This document shows, one piece after another, positions 17,571 through 32,323 of a stretch of 64,000 nt of DNA; within the stretch, counting starts at the first letter, position 1; every line of letters begins with the position of its first letter. Location: positions 186,001 to 250,000 of the forward strand of contig NZ_JARUBM010000002.1 in NCBI RefSeq assembly GCF_029626175.1, given 5' to 3'. The notes beneath the pieces were generated by a model. The model searched no databases. It worked only from the letters and a program-made list of their open reading frames with translations, and was not told the origin of the DNA. The stretch is from Micromonospora sp. WMMD1082 (GTDB lineage: Bacteria; Actinomycetota; Actinomycetes; Mycobacteriales; Micromonosporaceae). The position numbers and the translations under genes are program-made.

Positions 17571-18143
17571 CTAGACGTACAGGGCGGTGAAAGGGGGCCA
17601 GGGGAAGTTGCGCACCACGGAGAAGGCCAGCCAGGCGGCCATGAACCCGCCGATGAGCCGCGGGCCGATCCGCAGCTCGGGCAGCCGCCAGCCGAACGCC
17701 TGCTGCCCCGCCCAGGCGACGAAGAAATAGGCCAGGAAGGGCAGCGCGAAGACGAAGAAGAAGTGGTGCCGGGCCGCGGCCGGCAGGTCGGCGTGCAGCA
17801 CGTACCACAGGGCGCGGGTGCCGCCGCAGCCCGGGCAGTCCAGCCCGGTGGTCAGCTTGAGCAGGCAGGTCGGCAGGGCATCCGGCGCCGAGCGGGTGGG
17901 GTCGCTGAGCAGCGTGTAGCCGATGCCGGCGGCGACGCAGCCGACGGCGGCCAGCGGCACCACCCAGCGCGGGGTGCGGGCGTGCAGCCGCGTCACGAAC
18001 CGGGTGAGCCGGTCGGACTCGACCACCGGATAGGTGCCCGGGTGATCCGCCGGCCAGCCGGGCGGCACCGCCCCGTCAGGTTGCTCGCCGACTGGCGGGG
18101 GCGGCTCGGCACCCGATCGGTCAACGCTCGTCACGACCGTCAC
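17571..18143 (-). CDS. DUF2752 membrane protein
   Basis: A 190-residue membrane protein with a hydrophilic proline-rich N terminus (about 1-55), one helix at about 60-80, the signature CPGCGGTR (residues 103-110) of DUF2752, and two more helices. The cysteine motif suggests metal or redox function but none is established. The GTG start at 18143 overlaps the stop codon of the upstream AlkX-like gene (stop at 18140-18142), implying coupling. Confidence 0.85.
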   Translation of the reverse strand: MTVVTSVDRSGAEPPPPVGEQPDGAVPPGWPADHPGTYPVVESDRLTRFVTRLHARTPRWVVPLAAVGCVAAGIGYTLLSDPTRSAPDALPTCLLKLTTGLDCPGCGGTRALWYVLHADLPAAARHHFFFVFALPFLAYFFVAWAGQQAFGWRLPELRIGPRLIGGFMAAWLAFSVVRNFPWPPFTALYV

Positions 18144-19369
18144 CGTACACCGGCCACACCCGCCAGCGCGGCGGCCAGCGGGGCAGCGAGGTCACCGGCG
18201 GCCGGCGGCGCCACCGCCGTCAGGCCGAGCCAGCCGGCCAGGCGGTACAGCTCCGCGGCGAGCGCCACGGCCGTCTCCCCCGGGTCGACGCCCGGCTCGG
18301 CCCAGGCGGCCGGCACCAACAGCACCCCCGCCTTGCGATCGGCCTTCAGGTCCACCCGGGCGGTGAACCGCTCGCCCTGGCGGAACGGCAGCACGTAGTA
18401 GCCGTACACGCGCTGCGGGGCGGGGACGTAGATCTCGATGCGGTAGCTGAAGTCGAACAGCCGCTCGGTGCGGGCACGTGCCCAGATCAGCGGGTCGAAG
18501 GGGCTGACCAGCGTGTTGCCGCGCACCCAGCGGGGCAGCCGGGCCTGCGCGTGCAACCAGGCCGGCTGCCGCCAGCCCGGCACGGTGACCGGCCGCAACT
18601 CCCCCGCCTCGACCAGGTCGGCGATGGCCTGCCGGGCGCCGACCACCGGCAGCCGGAAGTAGTCGCGCAGCTCCAGCTCGGCGGCCACCCCGAGCGACCG
18701 CGCCGCGATGCCCACCAGGGTGCGGTACGCCTCCGCGTCGGTCGGCGTGGGTGCGTCGAGCACCTCGGCCGGCAGCACCCGCTCGGGCAGGTCGTAGCGG
18801 CGGGCGAAGGAACCGGTGCGCTCTGCCGCGCACACCTCACCGGCCCAGAAGAGGTATTCCAGCGCCTGCTTCACCGCCGACCAGTTCCAGCCCCAGTTGC
18901 CGGTCTGGCGGGGCGCGTCGTGCTCGATCTCGGCCACGGTCAGCGGACCCCGGGCGGCCACCTCGTCGCGTACCCAGGAGACCAGCTTGGGCTGCTCCTG
19001 CGCGATGCGGCGCATGCCGCCCCAGGCGTCGGAGTGCGCCCGCGCCATCCGCCAGCGCAGCACCGGGTGCAGGCCGACCGGCACCAGCGACGCCTCGTGG
19101 CCCCAGTATTCGAAGAGATCGCGCGGCCGGCGGTAGGCGGCCGAGTCGAGCAGCGTGGTCGGGTAGGGCCCGATCCGGCTGTAGAGCGGCAGGTAGTGCG
19201 CCCGTTGCAGCACGTTGACCGAATCCATCTGGATCAGCCCGACCCGGTCGAGCACCCGGCGCAGGTGCCGGCGGGTGGGCGCCCCGGTGGGCGGCGGGTC
19301 GGCGAACCCCTGTGCGGCCAGCGCGATCCGGCGGGCCTGGGCGAGGGAGAGCGATTCCGGTACGGCCAT
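18140..19369 (-). CDS. AlkX/YcaQ-like winged-helix DNA glycosylase
   Basis: A 409-residue member of the HTH_42 (AlkZ/AlkX, formerly YcaQ) superfamily of DNA glycosylases that unhook interstrand crosslinks and remove bulky alkylated bases. The QxD catalytic motif typical of the AlkX branch is present in LIQMDSVNVLQRAHYLPLYS (Gln47, Asp49); other family blocks are DLFEYWGHEASLVP, TGNWGWNWSAVKQALEYLFW and the C-terminal RVYGYYVLPFRQGERFTARV. The start at 19369 (MAVPESLSLAQARR) fits the family; the open frame to 19762 runs through a divergent GNAT gene and is rejected. It is translationally coupled to the DUF2752 gene. Confidence 0.88.
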   Translation of the reverse strand: MAVPESLSLAQARRIALAAQGFADPPPTGAPTRRHLRRVLDRVGLIQMDSVNVLQRAHYLPLYSRIGPYPTTLLDSAAYRRPRDLFEYWGHEASLVPVGLHPVLRWRMARAHSDAWGGMRRIAQEQPKLVSWVRDEVAARGPLTVAEIEHDAPRQTGNWGWNWSAVKQALEYLFWAGEVCAAERTGSFARRYDLPERVLPAEVLDAPTPTDAEAYRTLVGIAARSLGVAAELELRDYFRLPVVGARQAIADLVEAGELRPVTVPGWRQPAWLHAQARLPRWVRGNTLVSPFDPLIWARARTERLFDFSYRIEIYVPAPQRVYGYYVLPFRQGERFTARVDLKADRKAGVLLVPAAWAEPGVDPGETAVALAAELYRLAGWLGLTAVAPPAAGDLAAPLAAALAGVAGVR

Positions 19370-19447
19370 CGCAGGCAGGCTACGCCAGGCGTACGACATC
19401 GGTGCGGACGCTGGACCTGCCGCCCCCGGCGGCCTACAACTACTTCC

Positions 19448-19999
19448 ATGCCCACCATCCGCCGTGAGGAGCCCGACGACGCCGAGGCGATCGCCCGGGT
19501 GCACATCAGCGGCTGGCAGGCCGGCTACGCCGGGATCATGCCGGACGAGGTGCTGCACCGGCTCAACCCGGTCGCCTGGGCACAGCGCCGCCGTGCCCTC
19601 GGCACCGCCGACCCGGAGCACCCCTTCACCACGCTGCTCGCCGAGGTCGACGGCGCGCTCGCCGGGTTCACCACGTTCGGCCCGTACCGCAACAACCAGG
19701 ACCGGGGCGACCTCGACCCGGCGTACGGCGAGGTGGTGGCGATGTACGTCGCGCCCGCCCACTGGGGCGACGGCACGTCCCGGGCCCTGTTCGCGGCGGC
19801 CCGGGCGGGGCTGCGGGAGCGCGGCTGGACGGAGTACCGGCTCTGGGTGCTGGCGGACAACGACCGCGCCCGCCGGTTCTACCGGCGGGCCGGGCTGTCA
19901 CCGGACGGCGAACGGTCGACCTACCCGGTGCCGCTGTCCGGCGGGCGCCCGCCGATCGAGCTGGTCGAGCTGCGCTACACCGGCCGGCTCGACGGCTGA
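19448..19999 (+). CDS. GNAT family N-acetyltransferase
   Basis: A 183-residue acyl-CoA N-acetyltransferase. The N terminus IRREEPDDAEAIARVHISGW and the acetyl-CoA-binding region around VAMYVAPAHWGDGTSRALFA, then YRLWVLADNDRARRFYRRAG, are standard GNAT blocks; substrate unknown. The ATG at 19448 lies in the gap divergent from the AlkX-like gene. Its last 25 bases overlap the 3' end of the convergent glycosyltransferase gene, whose TAG stop lies at 19975-19977. Confidence 0.9.
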   Translation: MPTIRREEPDDAEAIARVHISGWQAGYAGIMPDEVLHRLNPVAWAQRRRALGTADPEHPFTTLLAEVDGALAGFTTFGPYRNNQDRGDLDPAYGEVVAMYVAPAHWGDGTSRALFAAARAGLRERGWTEYRLWVLADNDRARRFYRRAGLSPDGERSTYPVPLSGGRPPIELVELRYTGRLDG

Positions 20000-21234
20000 G
20001 CCAGCCGGTGTAGCGCGGATGCTGAACCAGCCGCCAGCGCGGATGCTGGGCCCGACGGCATGCCGGATGCGGCCGGGCGGCGCACCGGCAGGAAGGCCAG
20101 CAGCGCCAGGCTGATCCAGACGTAGGTGTTGCTGAACAGGAAGCCGTCGACACCGGTGAAGTCCTGCTCCCACGCCCAGACGATCCGGCTGATCAGGAAG
20201 GCGTACCCGATGGTCGCGGCGACCAGCAGGACGCGGCGCCGGCGGCTGCCGGGCCGCGCGGCCATGCCGTTGTCCACCAGCAGGAGCAGCCCGGGCAGCA
20301 GCCAGACCAGGTGGTGCACCCAGGTGACCGGGCTGACCAGGCACATCACCGCGCCGGTCAGCGCCAGGCCGGTGGCCTCGTCGCCGGCGGAGGCCGCGGC
20401 GCGGGACCGCCACACCCAGATCACCAGCGTCGCCGCGACCAGCAGCAGCCAGGCCAGCGTGCTGGGGCTCTGCGGATCGAGCCGGGCCACCACGCCACGC
20501 AGCGACTGGTTGGAGACGAAGGCCAGCTCACCGACCCGGCCGGTGTTCCACAGCGCGGTGGTCCAGAACTCCCGGGAGGCGTCCGGGAACAACGCGGCGG
20601 CGAGCACCGTCGCCGCGGTCGCGGTGCCGATCGCGGTGACCGCCGCCCGCCAGCGCCCGGTCACCAGCAGGTAGACGATGAAGATGCCCGGCGTGAGCTT
20701 GATCGCGGTGGCCAGGCCGATGCCGATCCCGGCCCACCGGCTGCCGTTCGGCAGCAGCCGCAGCAGGTCCACCGCCACCAGGAAGAGCAGCAGCGTGTTG
20801 ACCTGGCCGAAGTTGATGGTCTCGCGCATCGGCTCGAAGGCCGCGGCCAGGCAGAGCGCCACCGCGAAGGCGAACCAGCGGGTCCAGCCGGCCCGCCGGG
20901 ACACCGGGTCCAGCAGCCACCAGATCAGCACCGCGCTGGTCACCACGCCGGCGGCGACGCTCACCACGATCGCCGCATGCCAGGACAGGTACGCCATCGG
21001 CAGCATCACCAGGGCGGCGAACGGCGGGTAGGTGAAGCCGTACTGGGTGCCGGGCCGGAGGTGGTCGTAGAGTTCCCCGCCGTCGTGTGCCCACCAGACC
21101 AGCGCGCCCCGGTAGACCTGCAGGTCGAAGAAGCCGTGCCGGACCGCCGCCACCGACAGGAACGCGGCCACCGCGACGGCGAGCACGATCACGACGGCAA
21201 CCTGCCAAACCGTCCGCCTGGCACCCTGCGCCAC
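19975..21234 (-). CDS. DUF2029 (GT87-type) polyprenol-dependent glycosyltransferase
   Basis: A 419-residue polytopic membrane protein with about ten helices of the DUF2029/GT87 family, which includes polyprenyl-phosphomannose-dependent alpha-mannosyltransferases that build lipomannan-type glycolipids. The first extracellular loop carries the acidic pattern FFDLQVYRGALVWW and the following YGFTYPPFAALVMLPMAYLS (the TYPP block), and MRETINFGQVNTLLLFLVAV is the conserved GQ(V/I)N block. The GTG at 21234 is preceded by GGGAGG; the frame to 21543 is the shadow of a divergent GNAT gene. Sugar specificity is unproved. It converges with and overlaps the GNAT gene on the plus strand. Confidence 0.88.
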   Translation of the reverse strand: MAQGARRTVWQVAVVIVLAVAVAAFLSVAAVRHGFFDLQVYRGALVWWAHDGGELYDHLRPGTQYGFTYPPFAALVMLPMAYLSWHAAIVVSVAAGVVTSAVLIWWLLDPVSRRAGWTRWFAFAVALCLAAAFEPMRETINFGQVNTLLLFLVAVDLLRLLPNGSRWAGIGIGLATAIKLTPGIFIVYLLVTGRWRAAVTAIGTATAATVLAAALFPDASREFWTTALWNTGRVGELAFVSNQSLRGVVARLDPQSPSTLAWLLLVAATLVIWVWRSRAAASAGDEATGLALTGAVMCLVSPVTWVHHLVWLLPGLLLLVDNGMAARPGSRRRRVLLVAATIGYAFLISRIVWAWEQDFTGVDGFLFSNTYVWISLALLAFLPVRRPAASGMPSGPASALAAGSASALHRLAQPSSRPV

Positions 21235-21269
21235 CGTCGCCTCCCTCGCCCTGCGTAGGCTGTCGTGCC

Positions 21270-21851
21270 ATGAGTCTCGGGTACGTCCGCCCGGCGCGTC
21301 CGGAGGACGCCGGCGAGATCGCACGCATCCAGCTCGCGACCTGGCGGGTCGCCTACCGGCGGCTGCTGCCCCGGCACGTGCTGGACGGCCTCGACGAGGC
21401 GGCGCTCGCCCAGCGCTGGGACGCCGCGATACGCCAGCCGCCGGGCGACACCCACCGGGTGCTGGTCGCCGTCGAACAGGCCGAGCAATCGTATCTGGTG
21501 GGGTTCGCCGCCTCCGGCCCGGCCGACGCCGAGGCGTTGGCACCGAACGAGCCCGCCGACAGCCTCGGCCCGGACGTCGTCGCCGTGACGGACCTGCTGG
21601 TCGAGCCGCGCTGGGGCCGGCGCGGGCACGGCAGCCGGCTGCTCGCCGCCAGCGTCGACCTGTGGCGGGAGTCCGGCTTCGACCGGGCGGTGGCCTGGGT
21701 GTTCGAGGGCGAGCCGGCGTCCCGGAAGTTCCTCACCGCGGCCGGCTGGGAACCCGACGGCGCCGGGCGCGCCCTGGACGTGGACGACATGCTGGTGCCC
21801 CAGCTACGCCTGCACGTCGCGGTCCCCACCGAAGCACCCCAGGCCGGCTGA
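21270..21851 (+). CDS. GNAT family N-acetyltransferase
   Basis: A 193-residue GNAT protein, about a quarter alike by eye with the GNAT at 19448 (both have the ...ARI(Q/H)...TW/GW...AYxxLLP opening). The acetyl-CoA site lies at VTDLLVEPRWGRRGHGSRLL, with the R/Q-x-x-G-x-G/A pattern RRGHGS. The ATG at 21270 is 36 bp from the divergent GT87-type gene. Substrate unknown. It converges with dapB. Confidence 0.88.
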   Translation: MSLGYVRPARPEDAGEIARIQLATWRVAYRRLLPRHVLDGLDEAALAQRWDAAIRQPPGDTHRVLVAVEQAEQSYLVGFAASGPADAEALAPNEPADSLGPDVVAVTDLLVEPRWGRRGHGSRLLAASVDLWRESGFDRAVAWVFEGEPASRKFLTAAGWEPDGAGRALDVDDMLVPQLRLHVAVPTEAPQAG

Positions 21852-21878
21852 TTCGCGGCGTCGGGCGGCCGGGCGCGC

Positions 21879-27230
<5,352 letters not shown>

Positions 27231-27234
<4 letters not shown>

Positions 27235-27665
27235 CCGGTGGGGGCGGCGCCCTCGTCGGCCGGTGCCCGATCCCGGCCCACCCTCGGCGCCCCGGTGGGC
27301 TGCCCGGCGGAGAGGCCGGCGAGCACGGCGGCCAGTTGACCGCGCAGCTCGGCGTCGGTCATCTCGCGGACCCGGTCCGCCTCCAGCTTCACCCGCGAGC
27401 CGTCCGGCAACTCCAGCTCGACGCGCACCGCGCCGCTGCGGTGGCGCAGCCAGGACACCAGCGCGGTGGCGAACGCCGTGGCGACGCTGCCGGGGGCGAT
27501 CGCGAGCAGCAGCGCCTCCAGCGTCGGGCCCAGGACGCCCGGCGGGGGCGGTGCCTCCAGCGGGGTGAGCCGGCCGCGCAACTCCGGGACGTCGGCGAGC
27601 CAGTGGTGCAGCTCCGCCAGGTGGACCGCGCCGTGCTCGCTGTCGACCAGGATGCGGACGTCCAC
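27231..27665 (-). CDS. EACC1 (effector-associated constant component 1)-like protein
   Basis: A 144-residue protein. The N terminus MDVRILVDSEHGAVHLAELH and WLADVPELRGR resemble the beta-strand/helix opening of EACC1, followed by a hydrophobic helix (APGSVATAFATALVSWLRHR) and a beta-hairpin with VRVELELPDGSRVKLEADR. EACC1 is the invariant small component that Aravind and colleagues described beside NTP-dependent effector systems such as caspase/nSTAND genes; its proposed role is to bind or tether effectors, possibly at the membrane. A GTG start at 27665 lies behind a G-rich stretch. Its stop codon overlaps the start of the caspase gene, giving strong translational coupling. The family call is from remembered pattern and context, not a search. 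Confidence 0.78.
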
Positions 27666-27713
27666 CTCTGCCCCCCGTCGCTCGTCACGTATCGGCGCCG
27701 ACGAGTCTAATCA

Positions 27714-27742
27714 GGACCGACCCCGGCGACCGGGGTCGGTCC
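27714..27742 (-). terminator. Terminator between the M16 peptidase and the conflict system
   Basis: GGACCGACCCCGG and CCGGGGTCGGTCC make a perfect 13-bp stem with a 3-base loop, 25 bases beyond the M16 stop codon on the minus strand. It should separate the rpsO-pnp-M16 transcript from the EACC1-caspase pair, which would then need its own promoter in the 48 bp between this hairpin and 27665. Confidence 0.75.
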
Positions 27743-27767
27743 GGTTTGGGACAGGATGCGAGAAGGT

Positions 27768-29180
27768 TCAGCCGGTGAAGTCGAACTCGCCGAACGGACC
27801 TACCACGGCCAGGGACATCGGTCGACCCAGCAGCTCGGCGGCGAGGGAGTTGACGTCGTCGAGGGTGACCGCGTCGACCCGGTCGAGCAACTCGTCGACC
27901 GGCATCAGGTCGCCGTAGAGCAGCTCGCCCTTGGCCAGCCGGCTCATCCGCGAACCGGTGTCCTCCAGGCCGAGCACGAACGCGCCCTTGCTCATTCCCT
28001 TGCCCCGGGCCAGTTCCGCCTCGGTGATGCCGTCCGCGGCGGTACGCGCCAACTCGGCGCGGGTCAGCTCTAGCACCTCCTGGACCCGGCTCGGGGCACA
28101 GCCGGCGTAGACGCCGAACAGGCCGCTGTCGGCGTACTGGCTGGCGTAGGAGTAGACGGAGTACGCCAGGCCGCGACGCTCACGGATCTCCTGGAACAGC
28201 CGGCTGGACATTCCCCCGCCGAGCACGTTGTTCAGCACGCCGAGGGCGAAGCGGCGCTCGTCGAGCCGGTCGATGCCGGGGCAGCCGAGGACGACGTGCG
28301 CCTGCTCGGTCTCCTTCTTCTCCACCACCGTGGTGGCGGCCCTGGTGCGTACGACCGGGGTGGCCGGCCGGTGCGGCGCGGGCGCCGCCGCGTCGGTGTC
28401 CAGCGGGGTGCCCCGCAGCGCCTGGCGGACCAGCCGCACCACGGCCGTGTGGTCGAGGTTGCCGGCGGCGGCGATGACGATCTGCGGCGCGACGTAGCGG
28501 CGCTGGTAGAAGCCCTGGATCTGCCGGCGGGTCATCGGGGTGACCGTCTCCACCGTGCCGGAGATCAGCCGGCCCAGCGGATGGTCACCGTAGACGGCCC
28601 GGGCGAACAGGTCGTGCACCTCGTCGCCGGGCTCGTCGTCGTGCATGGCGATCTCCTCCAGGATCACGCCGCGCTCGGTCTCCACGTCGGCCGGCTCCAG
28701 CACCGAGTCGGCGACCAGGTCGCACATCACGTCGATGGCCAGGGGGAGATCCTCGTCCAGCACCCGGGCGTAGTAGCAGGTGTATTCCTTCGTGGTGAAG
28801 GCGTTGGTCTCCCCGCCGACCGCCTCGATCGCGGAGGAGATCTCCAACGCACCCCGCTTGTGGGTGCCCTTGAACAGCAGATGCTCCAGGAAGTGGGCGG
28901 CGCCGGCCTGGGGCCCGGTCTCGTCCCGCGAGCCGACCGCCACCCAGATGCCGAACGACACGCTGCGCATCGCCGGGATCGCCTCGGTCAGCACGCGCAA
29001 CCCGCTGGGCAGCACCGTGCGGCGTGCCGTACCGCCGAGCGGATCGTCGCTCAGGGTCCGGGTCACCGCCCGGGCCGACCCGCCCGTGGGGCGGGCGGTC
29101 CCGACGGCGTGCCGGGCGTCACCGGGCGGCGTCACCCCACCTCGTCGCGGCGGCGGGGACGAACGCCGGGTCCGACTCAC
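27768..29180 (-). CDS. M16 family zinc peptidase (processing-peptidase type)
   Basis: A 470-residue M16B metallopeptidase. The inverted zinc motif HxxEH is in AAHFLEHLLFKGT and the third ligand glutamate in ERGVILEEIAM; the second, inactive half begins around VLGCPGIDRLDERRFALGVL, with the GGGMSSRLFQEIRERRGLAYSVYS block. The first about 50 residues are a variable basic leader. It follows pnp by 90 bp, as Rv2782c (pepR) follows gpsI in M. tuberculosis. The substrate is unknown; mitochondrial processing peptidase-like proteins in actinobacteria have been linked to protein secretion. Confidence 0.93.
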   Translation of the reverse strand: MSRTRRSSPPPRRGGVTPPGDARHAVGTARPTGGSARAVTRTLSDDPLGGTARRTVLPSGLRVLTEAIPAMRSVSFGIWVAVGSRDETGPQAGAAHFLEHLLFKGTHKRGALEISSAIEAVGGETNAFTTKEYTCYYARVLDEDLPLAIDVMCDLVADSVLEPADVETERGVILEEIAMHDDEPGDEVHDLFARAVYGDHPLGRLISGTVETVTPMTRRQIQGFYQRRYVAPQIVIAAAGNLDHTAVVRLVRQALRGTPLDTDAAAPAPHRPATPVVRTRAATTVVEKKETEQAHVVLGCPGIDRLDERRFALGVLNNVLGGGMSSRLFQEIRERRGLAYSVYSYASQYADSGLFGVYAGCAPSRVQEVLELTRAELARTAADGITEAELARGKGMSKGAFVLGLEDTGSRMSRLAKGELLYGDLMPVDELLDRVDAVTLDDVNSLAAELLGRPMSLAVVGPFGEFDFTG

Positions 29181-29221
29181 GGCAACCTGCTTCCAGTTCG
29201 ACGAGGGAGGGTTGGTTACGA

Positions 29222-29254
29222 ACCGGCCGGGGCGACGGCGTCGCCCCGGCCGGT
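29222..29254 (-). terminator. Hairpin between pnp and the M16 gene
   Basis: ACCGGCCGGGGCGAC and GTCGCCCCGGCCGGT form a perfect 15-bp stem with a 3-base loop, 16 bases downstream of the pnp stop codon and 41 bases before the M16 start. It can end or attenuate the pnp transcript or protect its 3' end. Confidence 0.7.
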
Positions 29255-29270
29255 CAGTGGTGATCCGGGA

Positions 29271-31637
29271 TCAGCTGTGCCGGGTGCGGCGCCGCGGGCG
29301 CGAGTCGCCGTCGCCCTCGCCGCCCTCGCCACGGTCGGGACCGCGGCCACCCCGGTCGCCGCCACGGTCGCGGTCACCCCGGTCGCGCGGGCCACGGTCA
29401 CCGCGGTCGCGGCCGGCGGGCCGCTCACCGGACGCCTCACCGGCGGCCGGCGCCTCGGCGCCCTCCGGCCGGACCTTGTCCAGGTAGATCTTGCCGCGCT
29501 GGTCGATGTCCGCGATCTCGACCTCGACCCGGTCGCCGACGTTGAGGAAGTCCTCGACCTTCTCGACCCGCTTGCCGTCGCCCACCTTCGAGATGTGCAG
29601 CAGGCCGTCGCGGCCCGGCAGCAGCGAGACGAACGCGCCGAACGGCGCGGTCTTGACCACCGTGCCGAGGAACCGGTCGCCGACCTTCGGCAGGGTCGGG
29701 TTGGCGATCGCGTTGATCCGCTCGACCGCCGCCTGCGCCGACGGACCGTTGGTCGCACCGACGTAGATGGTGCCGTCGTCCTCGATGGAGATCTCGGCGC
29801 CGGTCTCGTCCTGGATGGCGTTGATGGTCTGCCCCTTCGGGCCGATCACCATGCCGATCTTGTCGACCGGGATCTTCACGGTGGTGACCCGCGGCGCGTA
29901 GTCGGACATCTCGGCCGGTGCCTCGATCGCCCGCTGCATCACGTCCAGGATGGTCTGCCGGGCCTCGTGGGCCTGCTGGAGCGCGGCCGCCAGCACGTCG
30001 GACGGGATGCCGTCGAGCTTGGTGTCGAGCTGCAACGCGGTGACGAAGTCCCGGGTGCCGGCGACCTTGAAGTCCATGTCGCCGAACGCGTCCTCGGCGC
30101 CGAGGATGTCGGTCAGCGTCACGTACTGGGTCTTGCCATCGACCTCGTCGGAGATGAGGCCCATGGCGATGCCGGCCACCGGCGCCTTCAGCGGCACACC
30201 GGCCGAGAGCAGGCCCAGCGTCGAGGCGCAGACCGAGCCCATCGAGGTGGAGCCGTTGGAACCGAGCGCCTCGGAGACCTGCCGGATGGCGTACGGGAAC
30301 TCCTCCCGCGACGGCAGCACCGGGATCAGCGCCCGCTCCGCGAGGGCACCGTGGCCGATCTCGCGGCGCTTCGGCGAGCCGACCCGACCGGTCTCACCGG
30401 TGGAGTACGGCGGGAAGTTGTAGTTGTGCATGTAGCGCTTGGACTTCTCCGGGGAGAGGGTGTCCAGCGCCTGCTCCATGCGCAGCATGTTGAGCGTGGT
30501 GACACCGAGGATCTGGGTCTCGCCGCGCTCGAACAGCGCCGAGCCGTGCACCCGGGGCAGCACGCCGACCTCGGCGGTCAGCGGGCGGATGTCGCGCGGG
30601 CCACGGCCGTCGATGCGGACCTGCTCGCGCAGCACCCGGCTGCGCACCTCGGACTTGGTCAGCGAGCGGAAGGCGGCGGAGAGTTCCTTCTCCCGGCCCT
30701 CGAAGCGCGGGCCGAGATCCTCCAGCACGCGCGCCTTCACCGCGTCCAGGGCCTCCTCGCGGACCGCCTTGCCGGCGATCTGCAGGGCCTCGGCGACATC
30801 GGCGCGGGCCAGCTCGACGACCGCGTCGTAGATGTCGTCCTGGTAGTCGAGGAAGACCGGGAAGTCGGCGACCGGCTTGGCGGCGACCTCGGCCAGCTCG
30901 CTCTGCGCCCGGCACAGCTCGCGGATGGCCGGCTTGGCGGCCTCCAGGCCGCTGGCCACGACCTCCTCGGTCGGTGCGGTGGCCCCGCCGGCGACCAGGC
31001 TCACGGTGTGCTCGGTGGCCTCCGCCTCGACCATCATGATCGCGACGTCGCCGTCGGGCAGGGCCCGACCGGCCACCACCATGTCGAAGGTGGCGCGGCT
31101 CAGCTCCTCGTGGGTCGGGAAGGCGACCCACTGGCCGTCCACGTGCGCCATCCGGGTCGCCCCGATCGGGCCGGAGAACGGCAGGCCGGAGAGCTTCGTC
31201 GACATCGACGCGGCGTTGATGGCCACCACGTCGTACGGGTGCTGCGGGTCGAGCGCGAGGATGGTCTCGACGACCTGGACCTCGTTGCGCAGGCCCTTGA
31301 CGAACGACGGGCGCAGCGGCCGGTCGATCAGCCGGCAGGTGAGGATGGCGTCCTCGCTGGGCCGCCCCTCGCGGCGGAAGAACGAGCCGGGGATCCGGCC
31401 CGCGGCGTACATCCGCTCCTCCACGTCGACGGTCAGCGGGAAGAAGTCGAACTGCTCCTTCGGCTGCTTGCCGGCGGTGGTGGCGGAGAGGACGACCGTC
31501 TCGCCGAGCTGGGCCGTCACGGAGCCGGCGGCCTGCCGGGCCAGCCGGCCGGTGGAGAAGGTGATCTCACGGGTGCCGAACGACCCGTTGTCGATCACGG
31601 CGGTGCGGGATTCGGTGCCGAGTCTGGTCTCGGTCAT
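29271..31637 (-). CDS. pnp: Polyribonucleotide nucleotidyltransferase (PNPase)
   Basis: A 788-residue phosphorolytic 3'-5' exoribonuclease and polymerase. Two RNase PH domains (about 5-230 and 320-550) carry [20 protein letters not shown] and the second-domain active site around [19 protein letters not shown]; a KH domain (about 585-645, [20 protein letters not shown]) and an S1 domain (about 655-725, [20 protein letters not shown]) follow. The C terminus is an actinobacterial Arg/Gly/Asp-rich tail of about 50 residues ([19 protein letters not shown]). The ATG at 31637 (MTETRLG) is chosen by family; its AAGGAG is 12 bases upstream, and a GTG at 31670 is the alternative. It lies downstream of rpsO. 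Confidence 0.97.
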   Translation of the reverse strand: MTETRLGTESRTAVIDNGSFGTREITFSTGRLARQAAGSVTAQLGETVVLSATTAGKQPKEQFDFFPLTVDVEERMYAAGRIPGSFFRREGRPSEDAILTCRLIDRPLRPSFVKGLRNEVQVVETILALDPQHPYDVVAINAASMSTKLSGLPFSGPIGATRMAHVDGQWVAFPTHEELSRATFDMVVAGRALPDGDVAIMMVEAEATEHTVSLVAGGATAPTEEVVASGLEAAKPAIRELCRAQSELAEVAAKPVADFPVFLDYQDDIYDAVVELARADVAEALQIAGKAVREEALDAVKARVLEDLGPRFEGREKELSAAFRSLTKSEVRSRVLREQVRIDGRGPRDIRPLTAEVGVLPRVHGSALFERGETQILGVTTLNMLRMEQALDTLSPEKSKRYMHNYNFPPYSTGETGRVGSPKRREIGHGALAERALIPVLPSREEFPYAIRQVSEALGSNGSTSMGSVCASTLGLLSAGVPLKAPVAGIAMGLISDEVDGKTQYVTLTDILGAEDAFGDMDFKVAGTRDFVTALQLDTKLDGIPSDVLAAALQQAHEARQTILDVMQRAIEAPAEMSDYAPRVTTVKIPVDKIGMVIGPKGQTINAIQDETGAEISIEDDGTIYVGATNGPSAQAAVERINAIANPTLPKVGDRFLGTVVKTAPFGAFVSLLPGRDGLLHISKVGDGKRVEKVEDFLNVGDRVEVEIADIDQRGKIYLDKVRPEGAEAPAAGEASGERPAGRDRGDRGPRDRGDRDRGGDRGGRGPDRGEGGEGDGDSRPRRRTRHS

Positions 31638-31823
31638 GGTGCGGTCATGCTCCTTCGCATCGGGGGCCACGACGCGGGAGCCGTACGGACGGCCGGTCTT
31701 CGATCGAAGCGCCCGGGGCCGCCGGCGGGATGCCGGGGCGCCCGGAGGCCACTACCGGAGACCGGTACGCCGACGCTCCCCTGTCTGGGTGGTCGCGGCC
31801 CGTTTCTCGGGTGGGACGCCGGC

Positions 31824-31854
31824 GGGGGGAGTGGCCTGGTGGGCCACTCCCCCC
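31824..31854 (-). terminator. rpsO terminator hairpin
   Basis: GGGGGGAGTGGCC and GGCCACTCCCCCC form a perfect 13-bp stem with loop TGGTG, 6 bases after the rpsO stop codon on the minus strand. In the rpsO-pnp order such a hairpin often also serves as an RNase III processing site. Confidence 0.8.
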
Positions 31855-31860
31855 GTCACG

Positions 31861-32130
31861 TCACCGGCGCAGGCCGAGTCGCTCGATGAGCGACCGGTAG
31901 CGGTTGATGTCCTTCTTCTGGACGTAGTTGAGCAACCGACGGCGACGGCCGACCAGCAGCAGCAGCCCACGGCGGCTGTGGTGGTCGTGCTTGTGCACCT
32001 TCAGGTGCTCGGTGAGGTCGGCGATCCGCTTGGTGAGGACCGCGACCTGCACCTCGGGCGAACCGGTGTCGCCCTCGACGGTCGCGTACTCCTCGCGGAT
32101 CTTGGCCTTGGACTGCTGGTCGAGCGCCAT
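31861..32130 (-). CDS. rpsO: 30S ribosomal protein S15
   Basis: An 89-residue S15 that binds the central domain of 16S rRNA. The family sequence is full length ([60 protein letters not shown]). The ATG at 32130 has GGGAG upstream. It heads the rpsO-pnp-M16 group and follows ribF/truB on the same strand. A 193-bp leader separates it from ribF; S15 represses its own mRNA in many bacteria. Confidence 0.98.
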   Translation of the reverse strand: MALDQQSKAKIREEYATVEGDTGSPEVQVAVLTKRIADLTEHLKVHKHDHHSRRGLLLLVGRRRRLLNYVQKKDINRYRSLIERLGLRR

Positions 32131-32323
32131 GTTCTCCCTGTTTCGGTGGGTTGTCTCGGTGCTGTCCGTCGGGCCGGGCTAGGGCACCGGCGACGGATGG
32201 ACCTCGCACCCGCGGCGTCGAGCAGGCACGCGAGGCCCCACGTCGGTCAGCCGACGTCCCCGCCAGCCTACCAGCACCGGCCCGACCCAGCCGGTCAAGG
32301 GGCCGCCGGCGGGTCGGCGGCGC
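32131..32323 (-). promoter_or_regulatory. rpsO upstream region, probable promoter and leader
   Basis: A 193-bp gap between ribF and rpsO. On the minus strand it contains ACGTCGG/CCGACGT as a 7-bp stem with a 3-to-4-base loop (about 32239-32256) and other potential helices. It must hold the rpsO promoter or the ribF-rpsO junction; an S15-binding autoregulatory leader is possible, but no known S15 leader class was recognised. Confidence 0.35.

Noticed and set aside
28296..31889. A 1197-residue open frame on the plus strand opposite pnp and the M16 gene
   Set aside because: Its composition (His, Arg, Gly-rich, no recognisable motif) is that of an antisense shadow in GC-rich DNA; pnp on the other strand is unmistakable.
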